Shown here one piece after another: positions 56,876 through 64,000 of a stretch of 64,000 nt of DNA. This DNA comes from Planctomycetota bacterium (GTDB taxonomy: Bacteria > Planctomycetota > Brocadiia > Brocadiales > Brocadiaceae). The first letter of the stretch is position 1, and every line of letters starts with the position of its first letter. A program made the position numbers and the translations under genes. The notes beneath the pieces are model-generated. The model was not told where the DNA came from, did not search any database, and was given only the letters and a program-made list of their open reading frames with translations. Where the stretch lies: positions 20,506 to 84,505 of the forward strand of contig VGXV01000013.1 of the NCBI GenBank assembly GCA_016873165.1, read 5' to 3'.

Positions 56876-59314
56876 ATGATAAATAAAATTATAGAATACT
56901 CCTTACACAATCGCTTAATAATTATCGCGGCATCCGCGCTGCTTTTGATAGCGGGCATTTACACGGCCTCCAAAATGGAAGTAGATGTATTTCCCGACCT
57001 TACTGCCCCGACGGTAGTAGTGTTAACCGAGGCGCATGGAATGGCGCCGGAAGAGGTCGAAAAATTAGTAACCTTACAAATTGAAACGGCAGTCAACGGC
57101 GCCGCCAATGTGCGACGGGTACGATCATCATCTGCCGCAGGAATATCCATTGTCTGGATAGAATTTGAGTGGGGAACGGATATTTTTAAGGCACGGCAAA
57201 TAGTCAGTGAAAAACTCACCACCATTGCCGAAAAGCTGCCGCTGGGGGTTGGAAATCCTACACTTGCACCTCAATCATCCATCATGGGGGAAATTATGCT
57301 CATTAGTTTGTCATCAGACAGCACGTCCCCGATGGATTTAAGAACCATTGCCGACTGGAATATCCGGCCAAGGTTGTTGGCGACAGGAGGAGTCTCACAA
57401 GTAATGGTAATTGGCGGAGAATACAAGCAATACCAGATACTTGCATCACCTCAAAAAATGAAGCACTACAACATCTCTTTAAACGAATTGCTGAAGGCCG
57501 GCAAAGAATGCAATCAGAATGCATCAGGCGGTTTCATGAACGAATTTGGCAATGAATACATCATAAAAGGTGTTGGAAGAACAAACAATGTGGAAGAAAT
57601 AGGCAATGCCGTCATTAAGGTTGCTGCTAACGTTCCGATAAAAATAGCGGATGTTGCAGAGGTCAAAATCGGCGGAGCCGTCCCTAAAATCGGGGATGGT
57701 TCACTGAGAGCAAGTCCGGCAATTATTATGACCGTAGCAAAACAGCCGGGCGCTAATACCCTGGAACTCACAGAAAAAATTGATACTACCATTGCAGAGA
57801 TTGCAAAAACCCTGCCTTCCGACATCAAAATCAACACCAAAATCTTTCGTCAGGCGGATTTTATTCAGGCCTCTATAAGCAATATCAAAAAAGCCCTCAT
57901 GGAGGGTTCCGTCTTTGTTGTTATAATTATGTTCCTGTTCTTAATGAACTTCAGAACCACCATTATTTCCATTGTTGCAATCCCACTTTCACTTATTGTT
58001 TCCATTATTACCCTTAAGATTTTGGGATTAACCATCAATACCATGTCCCTCGGCGGGATGGCAATAGCCATTGGCTCATTGGTGGACGATGCCATTATTG
58101 ATGTGGAAAACGTTTTTAAGCGCCTGAAGGAAAACGCGCAAAAAAGTAGTGAAGAACGAAAGAACTCACTTGTTATCGTTTACGACGCCTCAAAAGAGGT
58201 GCGTTCTTCAATCCTTAATGCGACCCTTATCATCATCGTTGCCTTTATCCCCCTGTTCTTTCTCGGAGGAATGGAGGGAAGAATGCTGCAGCCACTGGGT
58301 ATATCTTTCATTGTTTCACTGTTCGCATCTCTTATTGTCGCGGTAACGCTTACCCCGGTGCTTTGCAGTTTTATGCTTACCAACGACAAGATGCTTTTAC
58401 AACAAGCAAAAGGCAGTTGGACGGAACGATGGCTCCTCCGATATTATGATTTTGCATTAAGGAATGTAATGCGAATTAAAAAACCAGTGCTTGGAACATC
58501 CGTCGTGTTGCTCATTGTTTCGATTTTTCTCCTGTTCGGTTTGGGGAGGAGTTTTCTGCCGGAATTTAACGAAGGAACGTTAACGATAAGCGCCGTCAGC
58601 ATGCCAGGCATATCGCTTGAAGAATCAAATAAAATCGGAAACAGGATTGAAACTATCCTGCTGTCGGTTCCCGAAATCTCAGTTACTTCACGCAGAACGG
58701 GAAGATCCGAATTAGACGAACATGCGCAGGGTGTAAATGCCGCTGAAATTGACGTTCCCTTTCTTTTGACAGGAAGAAGCAAGGATGCATTCATGAAGGA
58801 CGTTCGGGAAAAATTAAGCGCAGTTTCCGAAGCGAACATCACCATCGGGCAGCCCATAGGACACCGTATTGACCACATGCTCTCAGGAACCAGGGCAAAC
58901 ATTGCCATTAAGCTATTCGGGACAGACTTATCTCAAATGTTTTCTCTGGCCAATCAGATACAACGCAGCATTGAAGGCATAGAAGGGCTTGTGGATATTA
59001 GCGTGGAGCAGCAAATTGAAATTCCTCAGGTACAAATAAAGGCAAAACGGAATATGCTGGCAAAATACGGCATTTCAATAGGTCAATTTACCGAATTTAT
59101 TGATGTTGCCCTTGCAGGTGAAAAAGTATCTCAGGTTTTTGAAAGCGACAAAAGTTTTGATCTGGTATCACGCTTTAATGATGAAAACAGAGGCAAAATA
59201 GAAAATATCCGCAACGTATTAATTGATACCAATATCAATCCAGATCAGCATCAGCAATTTAAAATTCAAAATTCAAAATTCAACATTCAAAATTCCGTTA
59301 CATTATGTGGCTGA
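56876..59314 (+). CDS. czcA: CzcA-type heavy-metal RND pump, N-terminal three quarters
   Basis: This is a heavy-metal RND transporter. It starts MINKIIEYSLHNRLIIIA and carries the typical VDVFPDLTAPTVVVLTEA and NVRRVRSSSAAGISIVWIEF. Transmembrane helices include the LVDDAIIDVENVFKRL signature near residue 405. The protein exports divalent or monovalent metals with the proton gradient. The native sequence runs to about residue 795. The frame then enters a heptamer repeat (59261-59295) and ends at 59314 with unrelated residues. Restored with the next entry the pump has about 1045 residues, the normal size. No ribosome site is visible before the ATG. Confidence 0.88.
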   Translation: MINKIIEYSLHNRLIIIAASALLLIAGIYTASKMEVDVFPDLTAPTVVVLTEAHGMAPEEVEKLVTLQIETAVNGAANVRRVRSSSAAGISIVWIEFEWGTDIFKARQIVSEKLTTIAEKLPLGVGNPTLAPQSSIMGEIMLISLSSDSTSPMDLRTIADWNIRPRLLATGGVSQVMVIGGEYKQYQILASPQKMKHYNISLNELLKAGKECNQNASGGFMNEFGNEYIIKGVGRTNNVEEIGNAVIKVAANVPIKIADVAEVKIGGAVPKIGDGSLRASPAIIMTVAKQPGANTLELTEKIDTTIAEIAKTLPSDIKINTKIFRQADFIQASISNIKKALMEGSVFVVIIMFLFLMNFRTTIISIVAIPLSLIVSIITLKILGLTINTMSLGGMAIAIGSLVDDAIIDVENVFKRLKENAQKSSEERKNSLVIVYDASKEVRSSILNATLIIIVAFIPLFFLGGMEGRMLQPLGISFIVSLFASLIVAVTLTPVLCSFMLTNDKMLLQQAKGSWTERWLLRYYDFALRNVMRIKKPVLGTSVVLLIVSIFLLFGLGRSFLPEFNEGTLTISAVSMPGISLEESNKIGNRIETILLSVPEISVTSRRTGRSELDEHAQGVNAAEIDVPFLLTGRSKDAFMKDVREKLSAVSEANITIGQPIGHRIDHMLSGTRANIAIKLFGTDLSQMFSLANQIQRSIEGIEGLVDISVEQQIEIPQVQIKAKRNMLAKYGISIGQFTEFIDVALAGEKVSQVFESDKSFDLVSRFNDENRGKIENIRNVLIDTNINPDQHQQFKIQNSKFNIQNSVTLCG

Positions 59315-60050
59315 TATTATTTCAACGACAGGCCCCAGCACAATTAACCGGGAAAATATTCAGAGGAAAATTGTTGTTTCTGCCAATGTAGCCGGCCGCG
59401 ATTTAAAAAGCGTGGTACATCAAATCAAAGAAAGAATACATGATACTATTCAATTGCCGGAAAACTATCACATTCAATACGGAGGGCAATTTGAAAGCGA
59501 AGCACATGCATCAAAAATATTATTACTAACCTCTCTCATGTCATTATTCATCATATTCCTTTTACTTTACCAGGAATTTAAAAATATAAAACTTGCAGGA
59601 ATTGTCTTTCTCAACCTGCCTCTGGCGCTGATAGGCGGTGTCTTAAGCATTTGGTTTACCGGGGGAATCATAAGCATCCCCTCGATCATCGGATTTATTA
59701 CCCTATTTGGAATAGCAACGCGCAATGGAATATTATTAGTTTCGCGCTATCAGACATTACAAAGTCAGGGAGTTGCTTTATCTGAAGCAGTTATGAAAGG
59801 TTCTTCAGACAAACTAAACCCGATTCTCATGACTGCCTTAACTACCGCTTTGGCATTAATTCCCCTGGCAATAACAGGCGACTTGCCCGGAAATGAAATA
59901 CAAAGCCCTATGGCAATAGTAATATTAGGCGGACTGCTCAGTTCCACCCTGTTAAACATATTCATTGTTCCTGTTGTTTACTCCGTTTCAGAAAAGAACA
60001 AAGCAGGCGCTTTCCCCTGCCGTTCTCCCCTTGACAAAAATAATCCGTAG
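59223..60050 (+). CDS. czcA: CzcA-type heavy-metal RND pump, C-terminal quarter in another frame
   Basis: The native text resumes as IPLHYVADIISTTGPSTINRE at about 59292, then VVSANVAGRDLKSVV, four to five membrane helices and the end at 60050. The first 25 residues of this frame are read from the heptamer repeat and upstream out-of-frame sequence. It cannot start properly on its own. Together with the preceding entry it is one pump, out of frame by a shift of one base. Confidence 0.85.
   Translation: MIPISIQISISNLKFKIQNSTFKIPLHYVADIISTTGPSTINRENIQRKIVVSANVAGRDLKSVVHQIKERIHDTIQLPENYHIQYGGQFESEAHASKILLLTSLMSLFIIFLLLYQEFKNIKLAGIVFLNLPLALIGGVLSIWFTGGIISIPSIIGFITLFGIATRNGILLVSRYQTLQSQGVALSEAVMKGSSDKLNPILMTALTTALALIPLAITGDLPGNEIQSPMAIVILGGLLSSTLLNIFIVPVVYSVSEKNKAGAFPCRSPLDKNNP
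59261..59295 (+). repeat. Five tandem heptamers inside czcA
   Basis: AAAATTC is repeated five times, with one unit reading AACATTC. The junction frames are consistent with one native unit plus four extra (28 bases), which explains the one-base shift. The sequence resembles the arms that flank the four-helix-bundle gene. Confidence 0.85.
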
Positions 60051-60559
60051 CCGTACTGTAAGGGCGCATTTAGTATGTAATGCATCCCCTAATTCAAGAA
60101 AAGTTAAAACACGGCGAGGAGATAATGAATATGGCGAAGAAACAAACGAACCATCCCTACATCACAAGGAATAAAAAAAATTTTATGGAGTACGGGGTGG
60201 CACACGAATCAGGAGATAGGGAGATTATTTGGCCTTGGTTATTTCTCCATAAGCAGGCGGGTGACGACCATGAAATCAAAAATATCCAAAGAGGATAGCC
60301 TTATCAAAAAATTCGTTCCAATGTAATCACTAATCAAGGTGCGACCCCATGCTCCCGAACCACAATTCATTTGGGATATTAATCATGTAAGAAATATCCT
60401 CTTTTCTGTCTATCACACCAAAAGTAATGGTATCCTGAAGCAATATACGTATTTTTATATTTTTTGTCAATAATTTATAAATATGCGTTGACTTTCAAGT
60501 TTTTGTTTGTTAAAAGGCAGAAACTGTATAATAACTTGTTAGGCAAAAAAGGGGATTAC
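60051..60559. other. Gene-free stretch before the cassette region
   Basis: No supportable gene. A GTTAGGC core, as in integron sites, occurs at 60538-60544, sixteen bases before the GTG of the next gene. I could not find a matching second half upstream, so it may be a worn or solitary core. Confidence 0.4.
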
Positions 60560-61327
60560 GTGGCAACGAGTAAAGAAACGAGTAGGGAAAAAATAGTTAA
60601 AAAAGTATTGGAACTTCTGGATAACCATCCAGATGGATTGCACTATTCAGCATTGGTAAGAGAAATATCGAAAATTATGCCGGGGATTCCCATCAACACA
60701 ATTCATGGCACCGTATGGGATGTTGATGTTCAGAATCCTTCAAGAATATATAAACCCTCTAGGGGGCTATTTAGACTATCAAGATTCAAATCTGAAGATT
60801 TCTCTTCCCTTACCTCTGCGGCAGCAACATCGAAATCAAAACAGAGCATGATAATCAAGGAAGAAGGTTTTTATGAACCTTTTGCAGACTGGTTGGTTAA
60901 TGAAATAGAAGACTGTACAAAAGCAATAGCCTTGGGTAAAAACAAATTTAAAGACAAATGGGGAACACCGGATGTCATTGGGAAAAATGAATCAAAACGA
61001 AGTGATATAATTCAAGCACCCATTGAAATTGTCGCTGCTGAAATAAAAACGGATATCAATCAACTTATTACTGCATTTGGTCAAACCTGTTCCTATCGAC
61101 TATTTAGCAACAAGGCATACCTCGTCATTCCAAGAAATTCTCCACAAGATGAGATTGCCAGGCTTGATTCCCTCTGCATGGTCTTTGGTATCGGCCTCAT
61201 ACTCTTCAATATAGAAGACGTTGACAATCCCGACTTTGATATCCGCGTAAGGGCGATCAAACATGACCCCGATATGTATTATGTAAACAAATATATGAAG
61301 CTGATAGAGGAAGAGTTGTTCAAATGA
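60560..61327 (+). CDS. Winged-helix plus PD-(D/E)xK-like restriction protein
   Basis: The N-terminal 80 residues are a HARE/wHTH-like domain (TSREKIVKKVLELLDNHPDG, then LHYSALVREISKIMP). The C-terminal half looks like a nuclease, with WGTPDVIGKN (Asp) and VAAEIKTDINQLITAFGQT (ExK and Q). The likely start is the GTG at 60560, sixteen bases after GTTAGGC and six after a GGGG. The gene precedes a PIN toxin gene. It resembles restriction or defence effectors, but the specific family was not identified. Confidence 0.7.
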   Translation: MATSKETSREKIVKKVLELLDNHPDGLHYSALVREISKIMPGIPINTIHGTVWDVDVQNPSRIYKPSRGLFRLSRFKSEDFSSLTSAAATSKSKQSMIIKEEGFYEPFADWLVNEIEDCTKAIALGKNKFKDKWGTPDVIGKNESKRSDIIQAPIEIVAAEIKTDINQLITAFGQTCSYRLFSNKAYLVIPRNSPQDEIARLDSLCMVFGIGLILFNIEDVDNPDFDIRVRAIKHDPDMYYVNKYMKLIEEELFK

Positions 61328-61340
61328 GGGAAAATGTACT

Positions 61341-61802
61341 ATGAAAAAATTAAAAATATACCTTGACACATCAGTAATCGGGGGTTCATTTGACGATGGG
61401 TTTAAAGAACATTCTATTAGACTGATAAAAAATCTAAAGCAAGATAGAATTGTTGGCGTCATATCTGAAATTACTATTAGAGAATTGGAAAACGCGCCCG
61501 CTTTCGTAAAAAAGGATTTTGAAACCTATGAAGAGAAGTTGGAAGTTACGATAATTACTGAAGAAATTAAAGAACTTGCTGAAAACTATATCAAAGATAA
61601 GATTGTTACCAAAAAGTACTATGAAGATGCTTTACATATTGCCTGTGCTACAGTTTATCAAGTTGATTTATTGGTAAGTTGGAATTTTAAGCATATCGTC
61701 AATTTCAACAAAATAATGCAATTTAATGCCGGAAATATAAAGAATGGGTATAAAGCTTTACAGATATATTCACCGATGGAGGTACTTAACGATGAAGAAT
61801 AA
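61341..61802 (+). CDS. PIN-domain toxin (VapC-like)
   Basis: The PIN fold shows KIYLDTSVIGGSFDDGF (first Asp), EITIRELENAP (Glu) and YYEDALHIACATVYQVDLLVSWNF (Asp and W). These ribonucleases usually cut tRNA or rRNA. The gene is followed by a small antitoxin-like gene that overlaps it by eleven bases. The order toxin then antitoxin is uncommon for vapBC but common for this PIN subgroup. Confidence 0.82.
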   Translation: MKKLKIYLDTSVIGGSFDDGFKEHSIRLIKNLKQDRIVGVISEITIRELENAPAFVKKDFETYEEKLEVTIITEEIKELAENYIKDKIVTKKYYEDALHIACATVYQVDLLVSWNFKHIVNFNKIMQFNAGNIKNGYKALQIYSPMEVLNDEE

Positions 61803-61977
61803 GAGTTTTGATTGCGTAAAAATGACAAGAGATATCAGAGACAAATTGTATGCCCAAAATAAAGGGAAAAGTTTAGCGGCGTTCGCTGATACCTTAGTAA
61901 AAGAAGCTCATAAGAGTTCATTGTGGAAAAAGATTAAGATAGATAAGACTATATCGGCAATATCGAAGTCGGCCTAA
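61792..61977 (+). CDS. Small antitoxin-like protein, partner of the PIN toxin
   Basis: The 61 residues (MKNKSFDCVKMTRDIRDKLY to the end) have a short N-terminal segment and a helical remainder. The pattern fits partners that follow PIN genes of this type. Overlap with the toxin by eleven bases supports coupling. It ends directly at the attC site. Confidence 0.65.
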   Translation: MKNKSFDCVKMTRDIRDKLYAQNKGKSLAAFADTLVKEAHKSSLWKKIKIDKTISAISKSA

Positions 61978-62037
61978 CAAACGGGTGAAGACGGACGGCG
62001 GGGAAAAAAACGCCGCCGCTTACCCTTGTCGTTAGGC
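61972..62037 (+). repeat. Strong attC-like integron recombination site
   Basis: GCCTAAC (61972-61978) and GTTAGGC (62031-62037) are complementary core halves. Inner arms GGGTGAAG and CTTACCC pair with one extra G on the left, the extrahelical base of attC sites. A GGCGG/CCGCC stem lies in the centre. The site follows a toxin-antitoxin pair, the usual cassette content of large integrons. Confidence 0.85.
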
Positions 62038-62064
62038 GTCATCTCTTTCCAATCGGAAGGTGTC

Positions 62065-62979
62065 ATGCGAAAACAAGAGAAACAAAAAATAGAGGCTCAC
62101 GACCGCCGGTATTGGCTGTGGGTCACTCGCCCAGAATACTATCTGGATGAACAAGGCCACGACAGGGAGGATCTTGATCCGGAGAGCGGCGTTGATTCAG
62201 ACGGATGGTGGACTTGTCATCGGGACACGCAAAAAGGCGATTTCGTTTTGCTCTACCGTTCAAGATTGAGGCGGGACATTGGCTACCTCATTCAGGCAGA
62301 GAGTGATGCCTATTCGATTGCAGATGATCAATATGCTTTAGAACAAGGTTGGGATTATGCCTGTGATTACCGCATTCTCTATAAGTTTGAAAATCCCGTT
62401 ACCCTCGAAGATATGCGGGACAATCCATACTTGCACGATTGGGGCGCATACAGCGCGAATTTCCGCCGCCGTGTCTACGAAATCCCTTTAGCATACTGGC
62501 ATCGTCTGGGGCAGGCCCTATCTGAAAAGAATCCCGCCTACAAAAGGTTTTTGGCGAACGCTCAAGAATCAATCGTCGTAAAAAGCATAATGCTAGAAGA
62601 GGAACTCGAAGAAGCTCTGGTCCATGATTTGGATCGGCTAAAACCGTTTGGATATAACCTTGACCTTTGGGCCTCTCCTATCGATGGTGCGTCCGGGCGC
62701 CAACTCATTTGCAAAGGAAATGGTGGACGTATCGACTTGCTTTGTTATGACCGAAGAAAAAAGCAGTACGTTGTAATTGAGCTAAAGAATGTTCGGGCAT
62801 CTCAGAATACCTTCGCGCAAGTATCGAACTACGTTGGGTGGGTCTCAGAACGGATCGCGGATGGTGAACCAGTGATCGGCCTCGTGATTAGTCGCGGCTA
62901 CGACGTCAGATTTCAATCGGCTGTTAAAACTAACCCCAAGATCCTTCATTTGGACCTTGAGCAGATTGGCTTCAAATAG
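62065..62979 (+). CDS. EVE-domain protein fused to a NucS/DUF91-like nuclease
   Basis: The N-terminal part (YWLWVTRPEYY, then GWWTCHRDTQKGDFVLLYRS, then DIGYLIQAESDAYSI) is an EVE/PUA-like domain that reads modified bases. The C-terminal part has ICKGNGGRIDLLCYDRR (Asp) and YVVIELKNVRASQNTFAQVS (ExK and Q), as in NucS/DUF91 nucleases. The combination is typical of enzymes that cut modified DNA. The ATG at 62065 has GGAAGGTG upstream. It lies between two attC sites and has a base composition closer to the neighbouring cassettes than to the rest of the window. Confidence 0.8.
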   Translation: MRKQEKQKIEAHDRRYWLWVTRPEYYLDEQGHDREDLDPESGVDSDGWWTCHRDTQKGDFVLLYRSRLRRDIGYLIQAESDAYSIADDQYALEQGWDYACDYRILYKFENPVTLEDMRDNPYLHDWGAYSANFRRRVYEIPLAYWHRLGQALSEKNPAYKRFLANAQESIVVKSIMLEEELEEALVHDLDRLKPFGYNLDLWASPIDGASGRQLICKGNGGRIDLLCYDRRKKQYVVIELKNVRASQNTFAQVSNYVGWVSERIADGEPVIGLVISRGYDVRFQSAVKTNPKILHLDLEQIGFK

Positions 62980-63013
62980 GGCGTCATCAGCCGAATCCGT
63001 TTCTAAAACGCGC

Positions 63014-63120
63014 TGCACAACAAATCGTTGGACGCGAGCGGCGGGAGCGTGTTTCGTAAGATGATTGGTCCGGCGAAGGTTGAATGAAATCGCGCCGCCG
63101 CGTCAACTCAACCGTTAGCC
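63014..63120 (+). repeat. Second attC-like site of the cassette run
   Basis: GTTAGCC at 63114-63120 is the right core. The arms GTTGGACGC (63027-63035) and GCGTCAAC (63100-63107) pair with one extra G. The central stem is GCGGCGG with CCGCCGC. The left core (GCACAAC) is degenerate, as is usual in attC. Confidence 0.7.
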
Positions 63121-63141
63121 ACCGGGGGAAATACCATCGCC

Positions 63142-63876
63142 ATGACACTCGAAAACGAACTTACCGAGGCATTCATCGCCGGTTACAAGGTCGCGGGCGA
63201 AGAGGTGGGTTACTGGGGCCGCCGTTTCCTACAGGCGGTAAAGAAGAATGGTGGCCTCGCAACCGCCCAGCGAATGCTTCTTCCGCGAAACATTGGGCAG
63301 CGAAAAGGCCTAGATGCACTACTCGAAGCAAATCGCCCAGAGCTTACTGTTGAAGCAATTATTCTCCAACCAAAGTTTCGTCCGCTGTTTTCCATTTCAG
63401 AACTCAAGGTAGCCCAAGAGCGCCTTGGGGAATACGGAAAGCTTATTTCCACTCACCTAGCCACGCGTGAGCGCCTATTCCCCGACGAGTTGCCCCCTGG
63501 ACAAAAGTACGTCGAAGGAGCGAAAAAACAAATTCGTGTCAACGCATATGAACGCGACCCCAAGGCTCGTAAGGCATGCCTCGCTTACCACGGCTATGAT
63601 TGTTCCGTTTGCGGGTTTAACTTCGAGTCCCATTATGGTGAGTTAGGCATTCATTTCATTCATGTACATCATCTTTGCCCGCTGTCGCTTACCGATGGTG
63701 CGTATGTGCTTGACCCCGTGGCTGATCTATGCCCTGTCTGTCCCAATTGCCACGCCATGCTTCATCGCGAAGACCCGCCGTTATCTATTGAGCAACTGCG
63801 CAAGCAGCTGGGGCAAGCCAGTGAAAAGGGGTCACCCATTAGAAGGCTTTTGTCAAGCGAAAAAGATTTCCCATAG
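63142..63876 (+). CDS. HNH endonuclease (McrA-like C-terminus)
   Basis: The C-terminal 110 residues have the HNH core: CSVCGFNFESHYGELG, then HVHHLCPLS, and CPNCHAMLHRED. The Cys pairs bind Zn and the HH is catalytic. The N-terminal domain (about 1-130) is all-helical and unrecognised. Such HNH proteins occur as restriction enzymes for modified DNA. The ATG at 63142 follows the second attC site by about 20 bases. Confidence 0.82.
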   Translation: MTLENELTEAFIAGYKVAGEEVGYWGRRFLQAVKKNGGLATAQRMLLPRNIGQRKGLDALLEANRPELTVEAIILQPKFRPLFSISELKVAQERLGEYGKLISTHLATRERLFPDELPPGQKYVEGAKKQIRVNAYERDPKARKACLAYHGYDCSVCGFNFESHYGELGIHFIHVHHLCPLSLTDGAYVLDPVADLCPVCPNCHAMLHREDPPLSIEQLRKQLGQASEKGSPIRRLLSSEKDFP

Positions 63877-63898
63877 CAAAAAATCGTAGATTTTTTGC
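63876..63898 (+). terminator. Hairpin after the HNH gene
   Basis: GCAAAAAATC (63876-63885) pairs with 63889-63898 around GTA. The stem carries a T-rich right arm and can serve as an intrinsic-like end for the HNH gene. It overlaps the last base of the stop codon. Confidence 0.55.
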
Positions 63899-64000
63899 CT
63901 TATTAAATGAAAAAATTATAATGTCCAAAAGCATTCATTCCATTGACCGCACCCGTATTTTCAGGTTTTTTAGTTACGGATTATAGAAATCCGCACCAGT

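Noticed and set aside
60080..60298. 72-residue open frame after czcA
   Set aside because: No ribosome site, no family pattern and unusual composition. Probably noise, or a trace of a lost gene.
63921..63986. Short frame at the right edge (MSKSIHSIDRTRIFRFF...)
   Set aside because: Only 21 codons before a stop. It could be the start of a frameshifted gene beyond the window, but nothing supports a product.

Overview
The window looks like a chromosomal segment of an AT-rich anammox planctomycete (Brocadiales, of the Candidatus Kuenenia type). The strongest pointer is an exported octaheme protein of the hydroxylamine oxidoreductase/hydrazine dehydrogenase family at 29.7-31.3 kb. A secreted repeat protein, a well-developed molybdate system and many unusual fusions fit that group. 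The assignment is inference: there is no rRNA in the window.

Layout. 0.3-3.9 kb: a chemoreceptor with a duplicated sensor domain, split by a frameshift, and a CheY-like regulator. 4.1-6.3 kb: nadC and purD, convergent. 6.5 kb: initiator tRNA with promoter and terminator. 7.0-14.7 kb: a secreted repeat protein, a TatC-FecR-like fusion, ribH, a NusB-PHP fusion, ftsY, an orphan SdhB-like subunit and a LOG protein. 14.7-15.6 kb: a scar-like block with a broken toxin-antitoxin pair. 15.7-24.1 kb: a flippase-like protein, uvrA, a small defence/toxin island between 42-bp direct repeats, rfbD and an MsbA-type exporter. 24.4-27.3 kb: recJ overlapping a Clp1/Grc3-type polynucleotide kinase. 27.6-31.3 kb: a Cys-cluster protein, gcvT, gcvH and the octaheme protein. 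31.9-33.6 kb: a two-TM protein with a Cas2-like partner, an attC-like site and a DUF4268 nuclease. 34-38.3 kb: rmuC, a TPR/GT-C protein, an Rpn-type fragment and hicBA. 38.4-44 kb: a molybdate locus (modE, mop, modC, porin, modA, modB, phoU). 44-46.3 kb: pabC and pabB. 46.5-52.6 kb: xerC/D, an IS66 remnant, a methyltransferase and a large SNF2 helicase. 52.9-60.0 kb: a czc-type metal efflux operon interrupted by a four-helix-bundle gene and by a heptamer-repeat frameshift. 60.5-64 kb: an integron-like run of attC-bounded cassettes carrying nucleases and a toxin-antitoxin pair.

How it fits together. The housekeeping blocks are ordinary. The notable parts are gene fusions (TatC-FecR, NusB-PHP), the recJ-kinase pair, and a set of small accessory units. 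The units carry attC-like sites, inverted heptamer arms or direct repeats, and they import nucleases and toxins. No integron integrase is visible, so the attC sites look like a CALIN (cluster of attC sites lacking an integrase) plus one isolated site.

Quality note. Three separate frameshifts (about 1478, 15475 and 20140) are each repaired by one extra base in a short homopolymer. Undercalled homopolymers are therefore a serious alternative to real gene decay. The czcA frameshift is different, because it comes from extra 7-bp repeat units.
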